38,828 bases of DNA from Candidatus Kinetoplastidibacterium crithidiae (GCA_019278155.1 JADMLC010000007.1:1-38828), one strand, 5' to 3'. Shown: positions 1-10,175, numbered from the stretch's first letter. Program-made: numbers and translations. Notes: generated by a model not told the origin, from the letters alone.

Positions 1-855
1 ATGAGCAATATTAGAAAGGCTATATTTCCATTAGGAGGTGGAATGGGAACAAGACTTCTACCAATAACAAAAGCACTTCCAAAAGAAATAATTCCAATAA
101 TTGATAAACCTTTAATTCAGTATGCTGTGGAAGAAGCTATATCAGCAGGAATAACTGAATTAATTTTTATTACCAGTCGCAACAAAAGAATCATAGAAGA
201 TCATTTCGACTCGTCTCCAGAATTAGAAAAGTATCTAATTGACAATAATAAAACTGAAATGCTCAGCATAATAAATAATATTGTACCAAAGAATATAAAA
301 TTTAGTTTTATAAGACAATCGAAACCATTAGGTCTTGGTCATGCTATATTAAGTGCTGAGCACATTATAAATAAGGAAGAATTTGCAGTGATATTAGCAG
401 ATGACCTAATAGATTCGAAAACACCTGTTATTAAACAATTAATCCTCATCTTTCAACAAACAAATTCTAATGTTATTGCTATTCAAGATGTTTCATTAGA
501 AGAAATAGAAAAATATGGTATAGTTGCCACGCAAAAATACCATCAAATAAAAAATACTGAAGAAATTACTAGCATTGTAGAAAAACCTACTCAAACAAAT
601 GCTCCATCTCAAACAGCTATTATTGGTAGATATATATTTAAACCTGATATTTTTGATCATCTACGCACTATTACACCAGATATAAAAGGAGAAATTCAAT
701 TAACTGAAGCTATGATTTCTCTTTTAAAAGAAAAAAAAATCTTAGCCTATAGATATGAAGGAGAAAGATTTGATTGTGGGACCAAGCATGGACTATTCTA
801 TGCCAATATATATTTTGGAGAAAAATATCATGGATTCAACACAATAAGATCATAG
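1..855 (+). CDS. galU: UTP--glucose-1-phosphate uridylyltransferase
   Basis: Makes UDP-glucose from UTP and glucose-1-phosphate in the cytoplasm, feeding envelope polysaccharides. The 284-residue protein has the nucleotidyltransferase start (GMGTRLLP at 14-21, then KALPKE at 24-29 and DKPLIQYAVEEA around 35-46), an ADD motif near 133-135, a VEKP motif near 192-195 and a GTKHG segment near the C-terminus. This is close to the usual family length. The glycine-rich loop is one residue longer than the GalU form I know (PLGGGMGTR against PVAGxGTR) and so looks more like the RmlA-type loop. The GalU call rests on the rest of the protein. The gene begins at the first base of the window, so its promoter is not visible. 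pepP follows 17 bp downstream on the same strand. Confidence 0.93.
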   Translation: MSNIRKAIFPLGGGMGTRLLPITKALPKEIIPIIDKPLIQYAVEEAISAGITELIFITSRNKRIIEDHFDSSPELEKYLIDNNKTEMLSIINNIVPKNIKFSFIRQSKPLGLGHAILSAEHIINKEEFAVILADDLIDSKTPVIKQLILIFQQTNSNVIAIQDVSLEEIEKYGIVATQKYHQIKNTEEITSIVEKPTQTNAPSQTAIIGRYIFKPDIFDHLRTITPDIKGEIQLTEAMISLLKEKKILAYRYEGERFDCGTKHGLFYANIYFGEKYHGFNTIRS

Positions 856-872
856 AATGAAGGTAGGCTGTA

Positions 873-2243
873 ATGAAAACAATGTCTGTAACACAATTTC
901 AAAAACGTAGAAATATACTAATAAAAAAAATAAACGAATTAGGTGGTGGAATAATAATTATTCCTAATGCTAAAGAATTTTATAGAAATAATGGCAACAA
1001 ATTTCAATATAGGCATGATAGCAATTTCTATTATTTATCAGGATTTACAGAACCAAATTCATGTATAGTATTAGTGGCTGGCAAACAAAGCAAATCGTTT
1101 CTTTTTTGCTTGTCAAAAAACAAAGACAATGAACTATGGGATGGTGAAGTATATGGAAATGAAATAGCAAGTAGCATATTTAAATTCGACTATTCATATC
1201 CAATAGAAAAATTCGATGTGGTAATATCTGAGATCATAAAAAATCATATGTCTAATAATTCAATATATATAGAAATAAACAAATATATAGAAGACCAAAA
1301 ACATGAAATCTTTGATTCTATAAAAGAACAAATAAAAACAACAAAAAAAATAAAAAATATTTGTGATTTATCTGATCTCATCAATGAGATGAGGTTAATA
1401 AAAGATAACTCAGAAATAAAAACAATGAAATTAGCAGCTCAAATCTCGGCAGAAGCACATCTAGACCTTCTAAAATATTGTAAAGTTGGGATGTATGAAT
1501 ATGAGCTAGAATCTAGAATTTGTTACAATTTTAGAAAACAAGGTGCGCAAGCAACTTCTTATAATAGTATAGTTGCATCTGGCAAAAACTCTTGTACACT
1601 TCACTATATTAAAAATAACCAAAAAATCAAAGATGGAGATCTAATCCTTGTAGATGCAGGATGTGAATTAAATAGTTATGCTTCAGATATAACAAGAACA
1701 TTCCCTGCTAACGGCAAATTCAGCCCCCCACAATTAGCAATATATAACATAGTACTAGAAGCTCAAAAAGCTGCTATATATGCTTGTAGGACAAACAATA
1801 ATTTTAATGATCCTCATCAAGCTGCTCTAAATATCTTAGTACAAGGATTATTAGACGAAAAAATTCTTGTTGGAAATAAAGATGAAATAATAGAAAATCA
1901 TAAATACAAACAATTTTACCCACATAGCACAAGCCACTGGATTGGTCTCGATGTACATGATGTTGGTTCGTACTATTCTTTAGAAGATAATATTAAACAT
2001 TGGACAAAATTAAAAAATGGCATGTTACTTACAATAGAACCTGGCCTATATATTAAGCCATCCCAAAATATACCAAATCATTTCTGGAATATTGGAATAC
2101 GAATAGAAGACACTATTCTTATTAAAGGCAATACATGTGAAATTATTACAAAAAACGTTCCGGTCAAAGCTCATGAAATAGAAGAAATAATGCAATTTAG
2201 CAATAACAAGATTATAAATTGTGATTTCTGTAAAAAACAATAA
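873..2243 (+). CDS. pepP: Xaa-Pro aminopeptidase (aminopeptidase P)
   Basis: Removes an N-terminal residue that precedes proline; a cytoplasmic dimetal peptidase of the M24 'pita-bread' fold. Residues 1-170 form the N-terminal domain (YRHDSNFYYLSGF at about 46-58). The catalytic domain carries the five expected metal ligands: D261 (VDAG), D272 (SDITRTFP), H355 (HSTSHWIGLDVHD), E389 (TIEPGLY) and E412 (GIRIEDT). Their spacing matches the E. coli enzyme, and 456 residues is a normal length. An alternative start exists three codons downstream (882), giving MSVTQFQKRR, and either is plausible. It lies just after galU and is followed by a 121-bp gap before fis. In free-living relatives, as I recall, further genes (ubiH-like, dusB) sit near here. 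Confidence 0.93.
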   Translation: MKTMSVTQFQKRRNILIKKINELGGGIIIIPNAKEFYRNNGNKFQYRHDSNFYYLSGFTEPNSCIVLVAGKQSKSFLFCLSKNKDNELWDGEVYGNEIASSIFKFDYSYPIEKFDVVISEIIKNHMSNNSIYIEINKYIEDQKHEIFDSIKEQIKTTKKIKNICDLSDLINEMRLIKDNSEIKTMKLAAQISAEAHLDLLKYCKVGMYEYELESRICYNFRKQGAQATSYNSIVASGKNSCTLHYIKNNQKIKDGDLILVDAGCELNSYASDITRTFPANGKFSPPQLAIYNIVLEAQKAAIYACRTNNNFNDPHQAALNILVQGLLDEKILVGNKDEIIENHKYKQFYPHSTSHWIGLDVHDVGSYYSLEDNIKHWTKLKNGMLLTIEPGLYIKPSQNIPNHFWNIGIRIEDTILIKGNTCEIITKNVPVKAHEIEEIMQFSNNKIINCDFCKKQ

Positions 2244-2364
2244 ATATAAACCTAATAGAAATCATTTATTTACATATAATGTATAAAACACATATATAGT
2301 ATATGATTATATAACTACATAATAACAAAATATTTAAATTTAGAAATGCTGAGTTTTTTATAAA

Positions 2365-2598
2365 ATGAAAAAAGAAGATCTTTTTGAGGAATGTATAAGA
2401 ATAAGTCTCTCTCGCTATCTAGCGGATTTGGGGGATTCTGAACCTTGTAATATGCTAAAAATGGTTATGTTATGCGTTGAAAAACCAGTTATCGAGGTTG
2501 CTCTAGAAAAATCCGGTAACAACCAATCCAAGGCATCTGAAATATTAGGAATTACTAGAAGTACTTTAAGAAAAAAATTAATTGTCCACAATATATAA
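2365..2598 (+). CDS. fis: DNA-binding protein Fis
   Basis: Small nucleoid-associated homodimer that bends DNA and affects transcription of stable RNA and other genes. The 77-residue protein has the family layout: a variable N-terminus, a helical dimerisation core (about 25-50, with the family-like PVIEVAL) and a C-terminal helix-turn-helix at about 54-73 (NQSKASEILGITRSTLRKKL). Fis is usually transcribed with dusB upstream; here the preceding gene is pepP, 121 bp away, so dusB is absent from this locus. purH follows 71 bp downstream, an arrangement I recall from Burkholderiales. No clear Shine-Dalgarno sequence is visible before the ATG. Confidence 0.93.
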   Translation: MKKEDLFEECIRISLSRYLADLGDSEPCNMLKMVMLCVEKPVIEVALEKSGNNQSKASEILGITRSTLRKKLIVHNI

Positions 2599-2669
2599 AT
2601 TTAGGTCTTTCATAAAACCAAGAATTTTATTTATTGTGTTTTTATAATATTTATAACATTTTTATTATT

Positions 2670-4265
2670 ATGAAAATTGAAACTGCACTACTCTCTGTAT
2701 CAGATAAAGAAGGAATCATTGATTTTGCTAAAGCCTTAGAATCAAGAAATATTAGAATATTATCTACTGGAGGAACATCTAAACTTTTAAAAGAATCTGG
2801 AATAAAAGTTACTGAAGTATCAGAATATACTGATTTTCCTGAAATGCTAGATGGCAGAGTAAAGACTTTGCATCCTAAAATCCATGGCGGACTATTGGCA
2901 AAAAGAGATAAGCAAGATCATTTGGATATTATAAAAAAATATAATATAGACAAAATTGATATTTTGGCAGTAAACCTCTACCCTTTCTATGAAACAGTTT
3001 CAAAAGATCATTGTACTTTTTCTAATGCTATTGAGAATATAGATATTGGTGGCCCAGCCATGTTGAGATCAGCAGCAAAAAACCATGGAACTATAAATGG
3101 AGGGGTTACTGTAATTGTTGATCCACAAGATTACAAAAAGGTCATTAATGAAATAGATCTATCTGGCAATACCTCTTATAAATTAAGATTGGAACTTGCA
3201 AAAAAAGTATTTGCACATACTGCCTTATATGATGGTATTATCAGTAATTATTTAAATAGCATCATAGATGAAGAGCCAGATTATAATATGACTCCATCAA
3301 AACAAAAATGGCCAGATGTCATAACTATTCAAACAAACAAACAACAATCATTAAGATATGGAGAGAATCCTCATCAAACAGCTTCTTTTTATGTAGATAA
3401 AAAAAACATACTTGGCTTACTAGGTTCTTATAAACAAATACAGGGAAAAGAACTATCTTTTAATAATATAGCTGATGCTGATGCAGCTTGGGAATGTGTA
3501 CGTAGTTTTAATAATGCAATAGCTTGTGTTATTGTAAAGCATGCCAATCCTTGTGGAGTTGCAGTTGCTCAAGACACTTTAGAAGCATATTCAAAAGCAT
3601 TCCAAACAGACCCAACATCAGCATTTGGTGGTATTATTGCGTTTAATAGTCGTGTTAATGGCAAAACAGCCAAGACAATCATAAACAACCAATTCTTAGA
3701 GTTGTTAATAGCTCCTTCTTATGATGAAGAAGCTATTAATATCCTATCAGAAAAACAAAATATCAGAGTATTAGAAATACCAGTTGGATATTCTCAGAAT
3801 GATTTTGATATTAAAAGAGTAGGAGGAGGATGGTTGATGCAATCACCAGACACCTATAAAACTAACTTGGATAAGATAAAAATTGTTACAAAAAGAAAAC
3901 CAACAGAACAAGAAACCAAAGATATGCTTTTCGCATGGACAGTGGCAAAATTTGTAAAGTCAAATGCAATAGTATTTGCTTCCAATGAAATGACTTTGGG
4001 TGTTGGCGCCGGTCAAATGAGCCGCATTGATTCAGCCAGAATTGCTTCAATAAAAGCAGATAATGCTGGCCTTAGTCTTAAGAATTCTGTAGCTGCATCA
4101 GATGCATTTTTTCCTTTCAGAGACGGTTTAGATGTGATCGTACAGTCTGGAAGCAGTTGTATAATTCAACCTGGTGGTAGCCTAAGAGACAATGAGGTAA
4201 TTGAGGCAGCGAATGAACATAATATAGTTATGGCAATTACAGGAACTAGACATTTCAAACATTAA
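2670..4265 (+). CDS. purH: Bifunctional AICAR transformylase / IMP cyclohydrolase
   Basis: Catalyses the last two steps of IMP synthesis. I place the start at the ATG at 2670 ([13 protein letters not shown]), which gives 531 residues, the usual length. A reading frame extending upstream to 2634 adds a low-complexity hydrophobic leader not seen in the family. The N-terminal MGS-like cyclohydrolase domain shows LSTGGT (31-36) and [13 protein letters not shown] (62-74). The C-terminal transformylase domain carries the catalytic Lys-His pair at K290-H291 in KHANPCG, the segment [10 protein letters not shown], and a C-terminal [10 protein letters not shown]. It implies that the last two steps of purine synthesis are retained. 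It sits between fis and ruvC, 15 bp before the latter. Confidence 0.96.
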   Translation: MKIETALLSVSDKEGIIDFAKALESRNIRILSTGGTSKLLKESGIKVTEVSEYTDFPEMLDGRVKTLHPKIHGGLLAKRDKQDHLDIIKKYNIDKIDILAVNLYPFYETVSKDHCTFSNAIENIDIGGPAMLRSAAKNHGTINGGVTVIVDPQDYKKVINEIDLSGNTSYKLRLELAKKVFAHTALYDGIISNYLNSIIDEEPDYNMTPSKQKWPDVITIQTNKQQSLRYGENPHQTASFYVDKKNILGLLGSYKQIQGKELSFNNIADADAAWECVRSFNNAIACVIVKHANPCGVAVAQDTLEAYSKAFQTDPTSAFGGIIAFNSRVNGKTAKTIINNQFLELLIAPSYDEEAINILSEKQNIRVLEIPVGYSQNDFDIKRVGGGWLMQSPDTYKTNLDKIKIVTKRKPTEQETKDMLFAWTVAKFVKSNAIVFASNEMTLGVGAGQMSRIDSARIASIKADNAGLSLKNSVAASDAFFPFRDGLDVIVQSGSSCIIQPGGSLRDNEVIEAANEHNIVMAITGTRHFKH

Positions 4266-4280
4266 AACAAAACTATATAA

Positions 4281-4829
4281 ATGAGCATAAGAATATTAGG
4301 CATAGATCCAGGATTAAGAAAAACTGGATTTGGAGTCATAGATAAACATGCCACTAATATATCATACATAACAAGTGGTACCATATTGGTACCACCTGTT
4401 ATGCCTATGTCTGAAAGACTAAAAGTTATTTTTGATAATTTGAAACAGGTCATAGATGAGACAAAACCAGATGTCGCATCTATTGAAATAATATTTATGA
4501 ATACAAATCCAGCTACTACCTTATTGCTTGGTCAAGCTAGAGGAGCAGCTTTTTGTTCAGTTGCTAGTAATAGCATACCAATTTATGAATATACAGCACT
4601 ACAAATAAAAAAAGCAGTAGTTGGCACCGGAAGAGCTGCAAAAAGACAAATGCAAACAATGGTACAACATTTGCTATCATTAAATGGTATGCCAGCATCA
4701 GACTCCGCAGATGCACTTGCGTGTGCTATTTGTCATGCCCATGTTAGTTCTTTACAAAATAAAATTTTAACTATAGAAAAATTATTAGATAGCAATAAGA
4801 AAGTTAAAAATGGTCGAATAATTATATAA
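4281..4829 (+). CDS. ruvC: Crossover junction endodeoxyribonuclease RuvC
   Basis: Resolves Holliday junctions by paired nicking during recombinational repair. The 182-residue protein is of RNase H fold with the expected acidic catalytic residues: D9 in GIDPG, E69 in SIEIIF, and D141 and D144 in DSADALA. The segment GQARGAA (about 84-90) and the K/R-rich stretch before GRAAKRQMQ also match the family. It starts 15 bp after purH and is followed by ruvA 33 bp later, so purH-ruvC-ruvA probably form one transcription unit. Confidence 0.96.
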   Translation: MSIRILGIDPGLRKTGFGVIDKHATNISYITSGTILVPPVMPMSERLKVIFDNLKQVIDETKPDVASIEIIFMNTNPATTLLLGQARGAAFCSVASNSIPIYEYTALQIKKAVVGTGRAAKRQMQTMVQHLLSLNGMPASDSADALACAICHAHVSSLQNKILTIEKLLDSNKKVKNGRIII

Positions 4830-4862
4830 CATGGCTAATTATTGTATTAGGTTGCATTCCAT

Positions 4863-5438
4863 ATGATAGAAAGAATATCTGGCTTATTGTTAGAAACATG
4901 GTCGAACAGTATTTGTATAGATGTGCATGGAATTGGTTACGAAATAGAAATACCAACAAGTCTCTTGCCAAGATTACCCAAGGTTGGGGAAAAAGTTACA
5001 TTATTTACTTATTTAGTAATAAGAGAAGATGCTCACATATTATTTGGATTTGATAAACAACAGGATAGGGTTATATTTAAATCTCTTATGAAAACAAATG
5101 GCATTGGAACAAGAACAGCTTTATCGATCTTATCTAACATGACTGTTAAAGAAATAATATCAGCAATTACATTACAAGACACATCAATTTTAACTAAAAT
5201 ACCAGGAATAGGACAGAAAACAGCAGAAAGACTAATATTAGAAATGAGAGATAAAATAAAATCTTCACACATTGAAGATAATCTTTATGAATCAGACAAA
5301 AAAACAGACATAATAGAAGCCATGACCTCTTTAGGATATTCATCAAAAGAGATTATGTCTATAATTAATTTATTACCTGATCAACTGACTCTGCCAGAAA
5401 CTATAAAATATGCTCTTAGGCTATTAAACAAAAACTAA
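4863..5438 (+). CDS. ruvA: Holliday junction branch migration protein RuvA
   Basis: Tetrameric protein that binds the four-way junction and recruits the RuvB motor. The 191-residue sequence has the N-terminal OB-fold (about 1-63, with GIGYEIEIPTS and LVIREDAHILFGF), tandem helix-hairpin-helix motifs (NGIGTRTALSIL near 79-90 and PGIGQKTAERLI near 114-125), a polar linker (about 133-145) and the short RuvB-binding C-terminal domain (ALRLLNK at the end). All three domains are present. The ruvB start is 89 bp downstream, wider than the other gaps in this cluster. Confidence 0.95.
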   Translation: MIERISGLLLETWSNSICIDVHGIGYEIEIPTSLLPRLPKVGEKVTLFTYLVIREDAHILFGFDKQQDRVIFKSLMKTNGIGTRTALSILSNMTVKEIISAITLQDTSILTKIPGIGQKTAERLILEMRDKIKSSHIEDNLYESDKKTDIIEAMTSLGYSSKEIMSIINLLPDQLTLPETIKYALRLLNKN

Positions 5439-5527
5439 AACATATATTAATCACAACATTCTTTTTAATTCCATGAATTATGGATTAGAATAACAACTTA
5501 ATAATATATTGAGAAGAAATAAAATAT

Positions 5528-6616
5528 ATGGCCATAAAATCTGACCATCTAAAATCAAATGCCACTAGAAGTATTCTAGAGCCAGCAAAATATACTGTAG
5601 AAGAAAAAGTCGAAAAGGCCTTGCGTCCAAAAAGTCTATCGGAATATATTGGACAAAAAAATACATGTGAACAATTAAATATTTTTATAAAAGCTGCTAC
5701 TCAAAGAAACGAGGCTCTAGATCATGTATTGTTATTCGGACCTCCAGGATTAGGAAAGACTACAATGGCTCATATTATTTCTCATGAAATGAAGGCTAAT
5801 TTAAGACAAACATCAGGACCTATACTAGAAAAACCTGGTGATTTAGCAGCTATACTTACCAATATGGAAAAAAATGATGTGCTATTTATAGATGAAATCC
5901 ATAGACTATCATCTGTTGTAGAAGAAATATTATACCCTGCTCTAGAAGATTTCCAGATTGATATTCTAATAGGAGAAGGACCATCTGCTAAAAGCGTAAA
6001 GCTAGATCTACAACCATTTACTTTGATAGGAGCAACTACTAGAGCAGGAATGTTGACAAATCCTTTAAGAGATCGCTTTGGAATTGTTTCTCGTCTTGAA
6101 TTTTATAACCCCAAAGAATTAACTCAAATTATTATGCGCAGTGCAAAGTTACTTAATACAAGCATTACAAATGATGGAGCAAATGAAATAGCTAATAGAT
6201 CAAGAGGCACACCTAGAATTGCTAATAGATTACTACGAAGAGTAAGGGACTATGCTGAAGTAAAAGCTGAAGGAAACATAACTGCAGAAATAGCAAATCA
6301 AGCTCTAACTATGTTAGAAGTAGATCCTCATGGTCTTGATTTGATGGATAGAAAATTACTAGAAGCCATAGTGTATAGATTTGACGGAGGACCAGTAGGG
6401 ATAGATAGCTTAGCTGCTTCTATAGGAGAGGAAAAAGATACAATTGAAGATGTTATTGAACCTTATCTTATTCAACATGGTTATATACAAAGAACACCAA
6501 GGGGAAGAATTGCAACATCGATAACATTAAATCATATTGGCTCGACAGATATCATCAATAATAGACAAAAAAACATTCAATTTGATGAAAAGCGTAAAGA
6601 CTCTAACTATAAATAA
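5528..6616 (+). CDS. ruvB: Holliday junction branch migration ATPase RuvB
   Basis: Hexameric AAA+ motor that pumps DNA through the RuvA-bound junction. The 362-residue protein shows Walker A GPPGLGKT (71-78), Walker B FIDEIHR (about 120-126), the sensor/arginine-finger region GATTRAG...[32 protein letters not shown] (sensor 2), and the C-terminal winged helix with [16 protein letters not shown] and a [16 protein letters not shown] ending. The roughly 25 residues after this motif are lysine-rich and not conserved. With ruvC and ruvA this completes the junction-processing machine. Confidence 0.97.
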   Translation: MAIKSDHLKSNATRSILEPAKYTVEEKVEKALRPKSLSEYIGQKNTCEQLNIFIKAATQRNEALDHVLLFGPPGLGKTTMAHIISHEMKANLRQTSGPILEKPGDLAAILTNMEKNDVLFIDEIHRLSSVVEEILYPALEDFQIDILIGEGPSAKSVKLDLQPFTLIGATTRAGMLTNPLRDRFGIVSRLEFYNPKELTQIIMRSAKLLNTSITNDGANEIANRSRGTPRIANRLLRRVRDYAEVKAEGNITAEIANQALTMLEVDPHGLDLMDRKLLEAIVYRFDGGPVGIDSLAASIGEEKDTIEDVIEPYLIQHGYIQRTPRGRIATSITLNHIGSTDIINNRQKNIQFDEKRKDSNYK

Positions 6617-6737
6617 TTGTTTATTAGTAAATAATATTAACTAAAATAATCATAATAGCTATTATTATATAATCTTAATAATTTTGTTTATTGTTCATTC
6701 TAAATATCGAATAACTCAAAAAAAATCAAAAACATTT

Positions 6738-8501
6738 ATGGATCCATCTAAAATAAAACCAACTATTCAAAATTTTTTATGCCGAATTATAGATGATGAT
6801 ATAAAAAATCATTGTTTAGAAAATAGAATATGGTCAGGAGTACCAGGAGATGCTAAATTTCAAGAATTAGCAAACAAGATTGATACCGCAAAAATTAGGA
6901 CTAGATTCCCACCAGAGCCAAATGGTTATTTACATATTGGGCATGCTAAAAGCATATGTTTGAATTTTGGATTGGCAGAACAATATGGCGGTGCATGTCA
7001 CTTAAGATTTGATGATACTAACCCGGCTAAAGAAGAACAAGAATATGTAGATTCTATCATTAATGCTGTAGAATGGCTTGGATTTAGTTTTATAGAAAAT
7101 AATAAAAATAATCTATATTTTGCTAGTGATTATTTTGATTATATGTATGATTTTGCGAAAGCACTAATTATCTCTGGATACGCATACGTAGACGAACAAA
7201 CTTCTGAGCAAATAAAAAATACAAGAGGTTCTTTAACAGAACCAGGCATTAATTCACCATGGAGAAATAGACCTTATAAAGAATCTCTGGAATTATTTGA
7301 AAACATGAAAAATGGAAAGTATACCGATGGGCAACTTGTTCTAAGAGCTAAAATAGACATGGAATCTCCAAATATAAACATGAGAGATCCTATAATGTAT
7401 AGAATTAAACATGTGTCTCATCATAGAACTGATAATAAGTGGTGTATATATCCAATGTATAATTGGGCCCACCCTATAGAAGATGCGCTAGAAGGAATTA
7501 CTCATAGTATTTGTACGCTAGAATTTGAGGATATAAGACCACTATATGATTGGTTCTTAAATAAATTAAAAGAGCTAGGGAAAATAAGAGAGCCTTTACC
7601 AAAACAATACGAATTTGCAAAACTCAAACTCAGCCATGTTGTAACAAGTAAAAGAAAACTCTTACAACTAGTAAAAGAAGGATTTGTTGAAGGATGGGAT
7701 GACCCTAGAATGCCAACCTTGCTAGGCTTGAAACGCAGAGGATATACTCCTAGCTCTATAAAATTATTTTGTAATAGAATATCAATATCTAAATCAGAAT
7801 CTATAATAGATTATTCTATTCTAGAACAATCTTTAAGAGATGATCTTGACCCTATTGCTCCCAGAGCAATATGTATTATTGATCCCATAAAACTTATAAT
7901 AACTAACTATCCTGAGAACATAAAAGAAAATTGTTATGCTCCAATTAATCCACATGATAAAAATATTGGTACTCGTGAATTAATTTTTGAAAAAGAAATC
8001 TGGATTGAGAGAGATGATTTCCGAGAAATTCCTCATGAAAGATACTATCGTCTATTTCCAGGAAACATAGTAAGGTTAAAATATGCTTATATAATAAAAT
8101 GTACTGGTTTCTTAAAAAATGAAAAAGGTGAAGTTATTGAGGTATATGCAGAATACTTACATGATACAAAAAGCGGATCTCCTGGATCAAATAAAATAAA
8201 AGTAAAAAATACCATAACATGGCTTTCTACTTCTCAGACACAATCTGTCATTGTTAATTTATATGATCGATTGTTTTACGACCCAGAACCAGATTCAGGC
8301 AACAAAGATTTTTTAAAACTTATAAATAAAAATTCAAAAAAAACTACTACAGCTTTATTAGAACCAAATTGCTTCATTAGAAACGACAATAATTGGCAGT
8401 TTGAGAGATTAGGTTATTTTGCTTTAGACAACAAAGAAAGCCAAAATAATTGTTATGTACTAAACAGAGTTGTAACCTTAAAAGATTCTTGGTCAATTTA
8501 A
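6738..8501 (+). CDS. glnS: Glutaminyl-tRNA synthetase
   Basis: Charges tRNA-Gln directly with glutamine, so this organism need not use the indirect amidation route for it. The ATG at 6738 (MDPSKIKPTIQNF) is chosen because the frame upstream to 6684 encodes a leader foreign to the family; the product is 587 residues. Class I synthetase motifs are present: HIGH at 66-69 within PPEPNGYLHIGHAKS and a KMSKS-type VTSKRK at 302-307. FDDTNPAKEEQEYVDSI and the C-terminal anticodon-binding beta-barrels (YRLFPGNIVRLKYAY) are also typical. minC begins only 3 bp after the stop codon. Confidence 0.96.
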   Translation: MDPSKIKPTIQNFLCRIIDDDIKNHCLENRIWSGVPGDAKFQELANKIDTAKIRTRFPPEPNGYLHIGHAKSICLNFGLAEQYGGACHLRFDDTNPAKEEQEYVDSIINAVEWLGFSFIENNKNNLYFASDYFDYMYDFAKALIISGYAYVDEQTSEQIKNTRGSLTEPGINSPWRNRPYKESLELFENMKNGKYTDGQLVLRAKIDMESPNINMRDPIMYRIKHVSHHRTDNKWCIYPMYNWAHPIEDALEGITHSICTLEFEDIRPLYDWFLNKLKELGKIREPLPKQYEFAKLKLSHVVTSKRKLLQLVKEGFVEGWDDPRMPTLLGLKRRGYTPSSIKLFCNRISISKSESIIDYSILEQSLRDDLDPIAPRAICIIDPIKLIITNYPENIKENCYAPINPHDKNIGTRELIFEKEIWIERDDFREIPHERYYRLFPGNIVRLKYAYIIKCTGFLKNEKGEVIEVYAEYLHDTKSGSPGSNKIKVKNTITWLSTSQTQSVIVNLYDRLFYDPEPDSGNKDFLKLINKNSKKTTTALLEPNCFIRNDNNWQFERLGYFALDNKESQNNCYVLNRVVTLKDSWSI

Positions 8502-8504
8502 AAT

Positions 8505-9179
8505 ATGATGAACAAATCCTTAGTTGAATTTAAAAGTACCAGTTTCAATATATATGCCCCGAAAATTATAATTCATACTGCTAATATCAATGACTTAAGT
8601 ATTTCCATAAAAAAACATATACATAATTCTGGGAATTTTTTTAAAAATGAATACGTAGTGATAGATGCTAATCAGATAGACCAAATTATAGACTGGGATA
8701 TGCTGATTAAAATTCTTAAAGAACACGAGATTAATATATTAGGAATCATAGCTAATAAAATTAATATTCAAAATGCAATCAAAGCCGGATTATCTCCATT
8801 GGATGTTATAACTAATAAAAACATTAAAATCGAAACAAACGCTACACAATTACCAACTATGCTAATTGATAAGCCATTGCGCTCTGGGCAAAAAATATAT
8901 GCTGATAAATCTGATCTTATTGTAATTGGAATGGTTAGCCAAGGAGCTGAAATTATAGCTGATGGAAATATACATGTGTATGGCCCATTAAGAGGAAAAG
9001 CAATGGCCGGAGCGCAAGGTAATAAAGAAGCTAGAATATTTACAACACAACTAAATGCAGAATTATTAGCTATATCAGGTGTATATCAAGTAATAGAAAA
9101 TGATTTAAAAGATACAGTGCTGAATAAATCAGCTATAGTGCAACTAATAGATGAAAAATTAACAATAATTAGCATATAA
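8505..9179 (+). CDS. minC: Septum site-determining protein MinC
   Basis: Inhibitor of FtsZ assembly that, with MinD, blocks division near the poles. The 224-residue protein has the N-terminal FtsZ-inhibiting domain (about 1-100, with [13 protein letters not shown]) and the C-terminal MinD-binding beta-helix ([29 protein letters not shown]-like segment, [29 protein letters not shown]). A second ATG one codon downstream could be the start. It lies directly after glnS. minD does not follow immediately: a 177-bp gap separates them. Confidence 0.93.
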   Translation: MMNKSLVEFKSTSFNIYAPKIIIHTANINDLSISIKKHIHNSGNFFKNEYVVIDANQIDQIIDWDMLIKILKEHEINILGIIANKINIQNAIKAGLSPLDVITNKNIKIETNATQLPTMLIDKPLRSGQKIYADKSDLIVIGMVSQGAEIIADGNIHVYGPLRGKAMAGAQGNKEARIFTTQLNAELLAISGVYQVIENDLKDTVLNKSAIVQLIDEKLTIISI

Positions 9180-9356
9180 CTCTTATTATGAATAAAGGAT
9201 ATACTTATTACAATAATAGTGGAAATTATCAAGATAATAAAGTATTATTATCAAACAATATTGACATTATAAATTATTTGTAGTAGCAGTTTAGGTGATA
9301 TATAAATATCACATATTAATTTTAAAACTTTGAACATTCATAAGGATTTACACGTC

Positions 9357-10172
9357 GTGGCGCGAGTTGTTGTAGTAACTTCTGGTAAAGGAGGCGTGGG
9401 TAAAACCACTAGCAGTGCTAGCTTTTCTGCTGGATTAGCTTTGCGCGGCTATAAAACTATCGTAATAGACTTTGATGTCGGATTACGTAATCTTGATCTT
9501 ATTATGGGTTGTGAAAGACGAGTGGTCTATGATTTCATAAACGTAGTACAAGGAGATGCCAATCTCAAACAAGCTTTAATAAAAGATAAAAACACTGAAA
9601 ATCTGTTTATACTTCCTGCTTCGCAAACAAGAGATAAAGATGCATTAACACAATCTGGAGTAGAGCAAGTTTTAGAAGATCTAAAAAAAATGGGTTTTGA
9701 ATATATAGTATGTGACTCTCCAGCTGGTATAGAATCTGGTGCTTTAATGGCAGCATATTTTGCAGATGATGCTATTATTGTAACAAATCCTGAAATATCT
9801 TCTGTAAGAGACTCTGATAGAATTTTAGGTATACTATCTTCAAAGTCAAAACGTGCTATAGAAGGCCTGGAACCTATAAAAGAATTCTTGTTGATAACTA
9901 GATATAACCCAAAAAGAGTTATTAATGGCGAAATGCTTTCAATATCAGATATAGAAGACATTTTGCGTATTAACTTAGCTGGGGTTATACCAGAATCTGA
10001 ATCAGTTCTACATGCATCTAACCAGGGGCTGCCTGCTATTCATCTTAGTGAAACACCAGTATCAATAGCATATAATGATCTTGTTTCTCGTTATTTAGGT
10101 GAATCCATTCCAATGAAATTTACAGAATATGAAAAACCTAGCTTTATCAAACGACTTTTTGGAGGTAGATAA
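9357..10172 (+). CDS. minD: Septum site-determining ATPase MinD
   Basis: Membrane-binding ATPase that recruits MinC and oscillates under MinE control. I choose a GTG start at 9357: an AAGGA ribosome binding site lies at 9342-9346 with 10 bases of spacing, and the product then begins M-A-R-V-V-V-V-T-S-G, exactly as in the family (271 residues; E. coli has 270). A TTG codon at 9330 in the same frame is less likely. The deviant Walker A KGGVGKT is at 11-17 with both lysines, followed by IDFDVGLRNLDL and DSPAGIESGA. The C-terminal amphipathic membrane helix ends in FIKRLFGGR. minE starts 3 bp after the stop. Confidence 0.95.
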   Translation: MARVVVVTSGKGGVGKTTSSASFSAGLALRGYKTIVIDFDVGLRNLDLIMGCERRVVYDFINVVQGDANLKQALIKDKNTENLFILPASQTRDKDALTQSGVEQVLEDLKKMGFEYIVCDSPAGIESGALMAAYFADDAIIVTNPEISSVRDSDRILGILSSKSKRAIEGLEPIKEFLLITRYNPKRVINGEMLSISDIEDILRINLAGVIPESESVLHASNQGLPAIHLSETPVSIAYNDLVSRYLGESIPMKFTEYEKPSFIKRLFGGR

Positions 10173-10175
10173 AAC

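Noticed and set aside
6650-6663. 14-bp perfect palindrome ATAATAGCTATTAT between ruvB and glnS
   Set aside because: Short and AT-only except for the centre; such dyads are expected by chance in DNA of this composition.
9188-9283. 31-codon ATG frame between minC and minD
   Set aside because: No ribosome binding site, a composition dominated by Asn and Tyr expected from AT-rich noncoding DNA, and no recognisable motif.
9527-9961. 144-codon minus-strand frame inside minD
   Set aside because: Antisense shadow of a clearly coding gene with intact family motifs; no ribosome binding site and no own family features.
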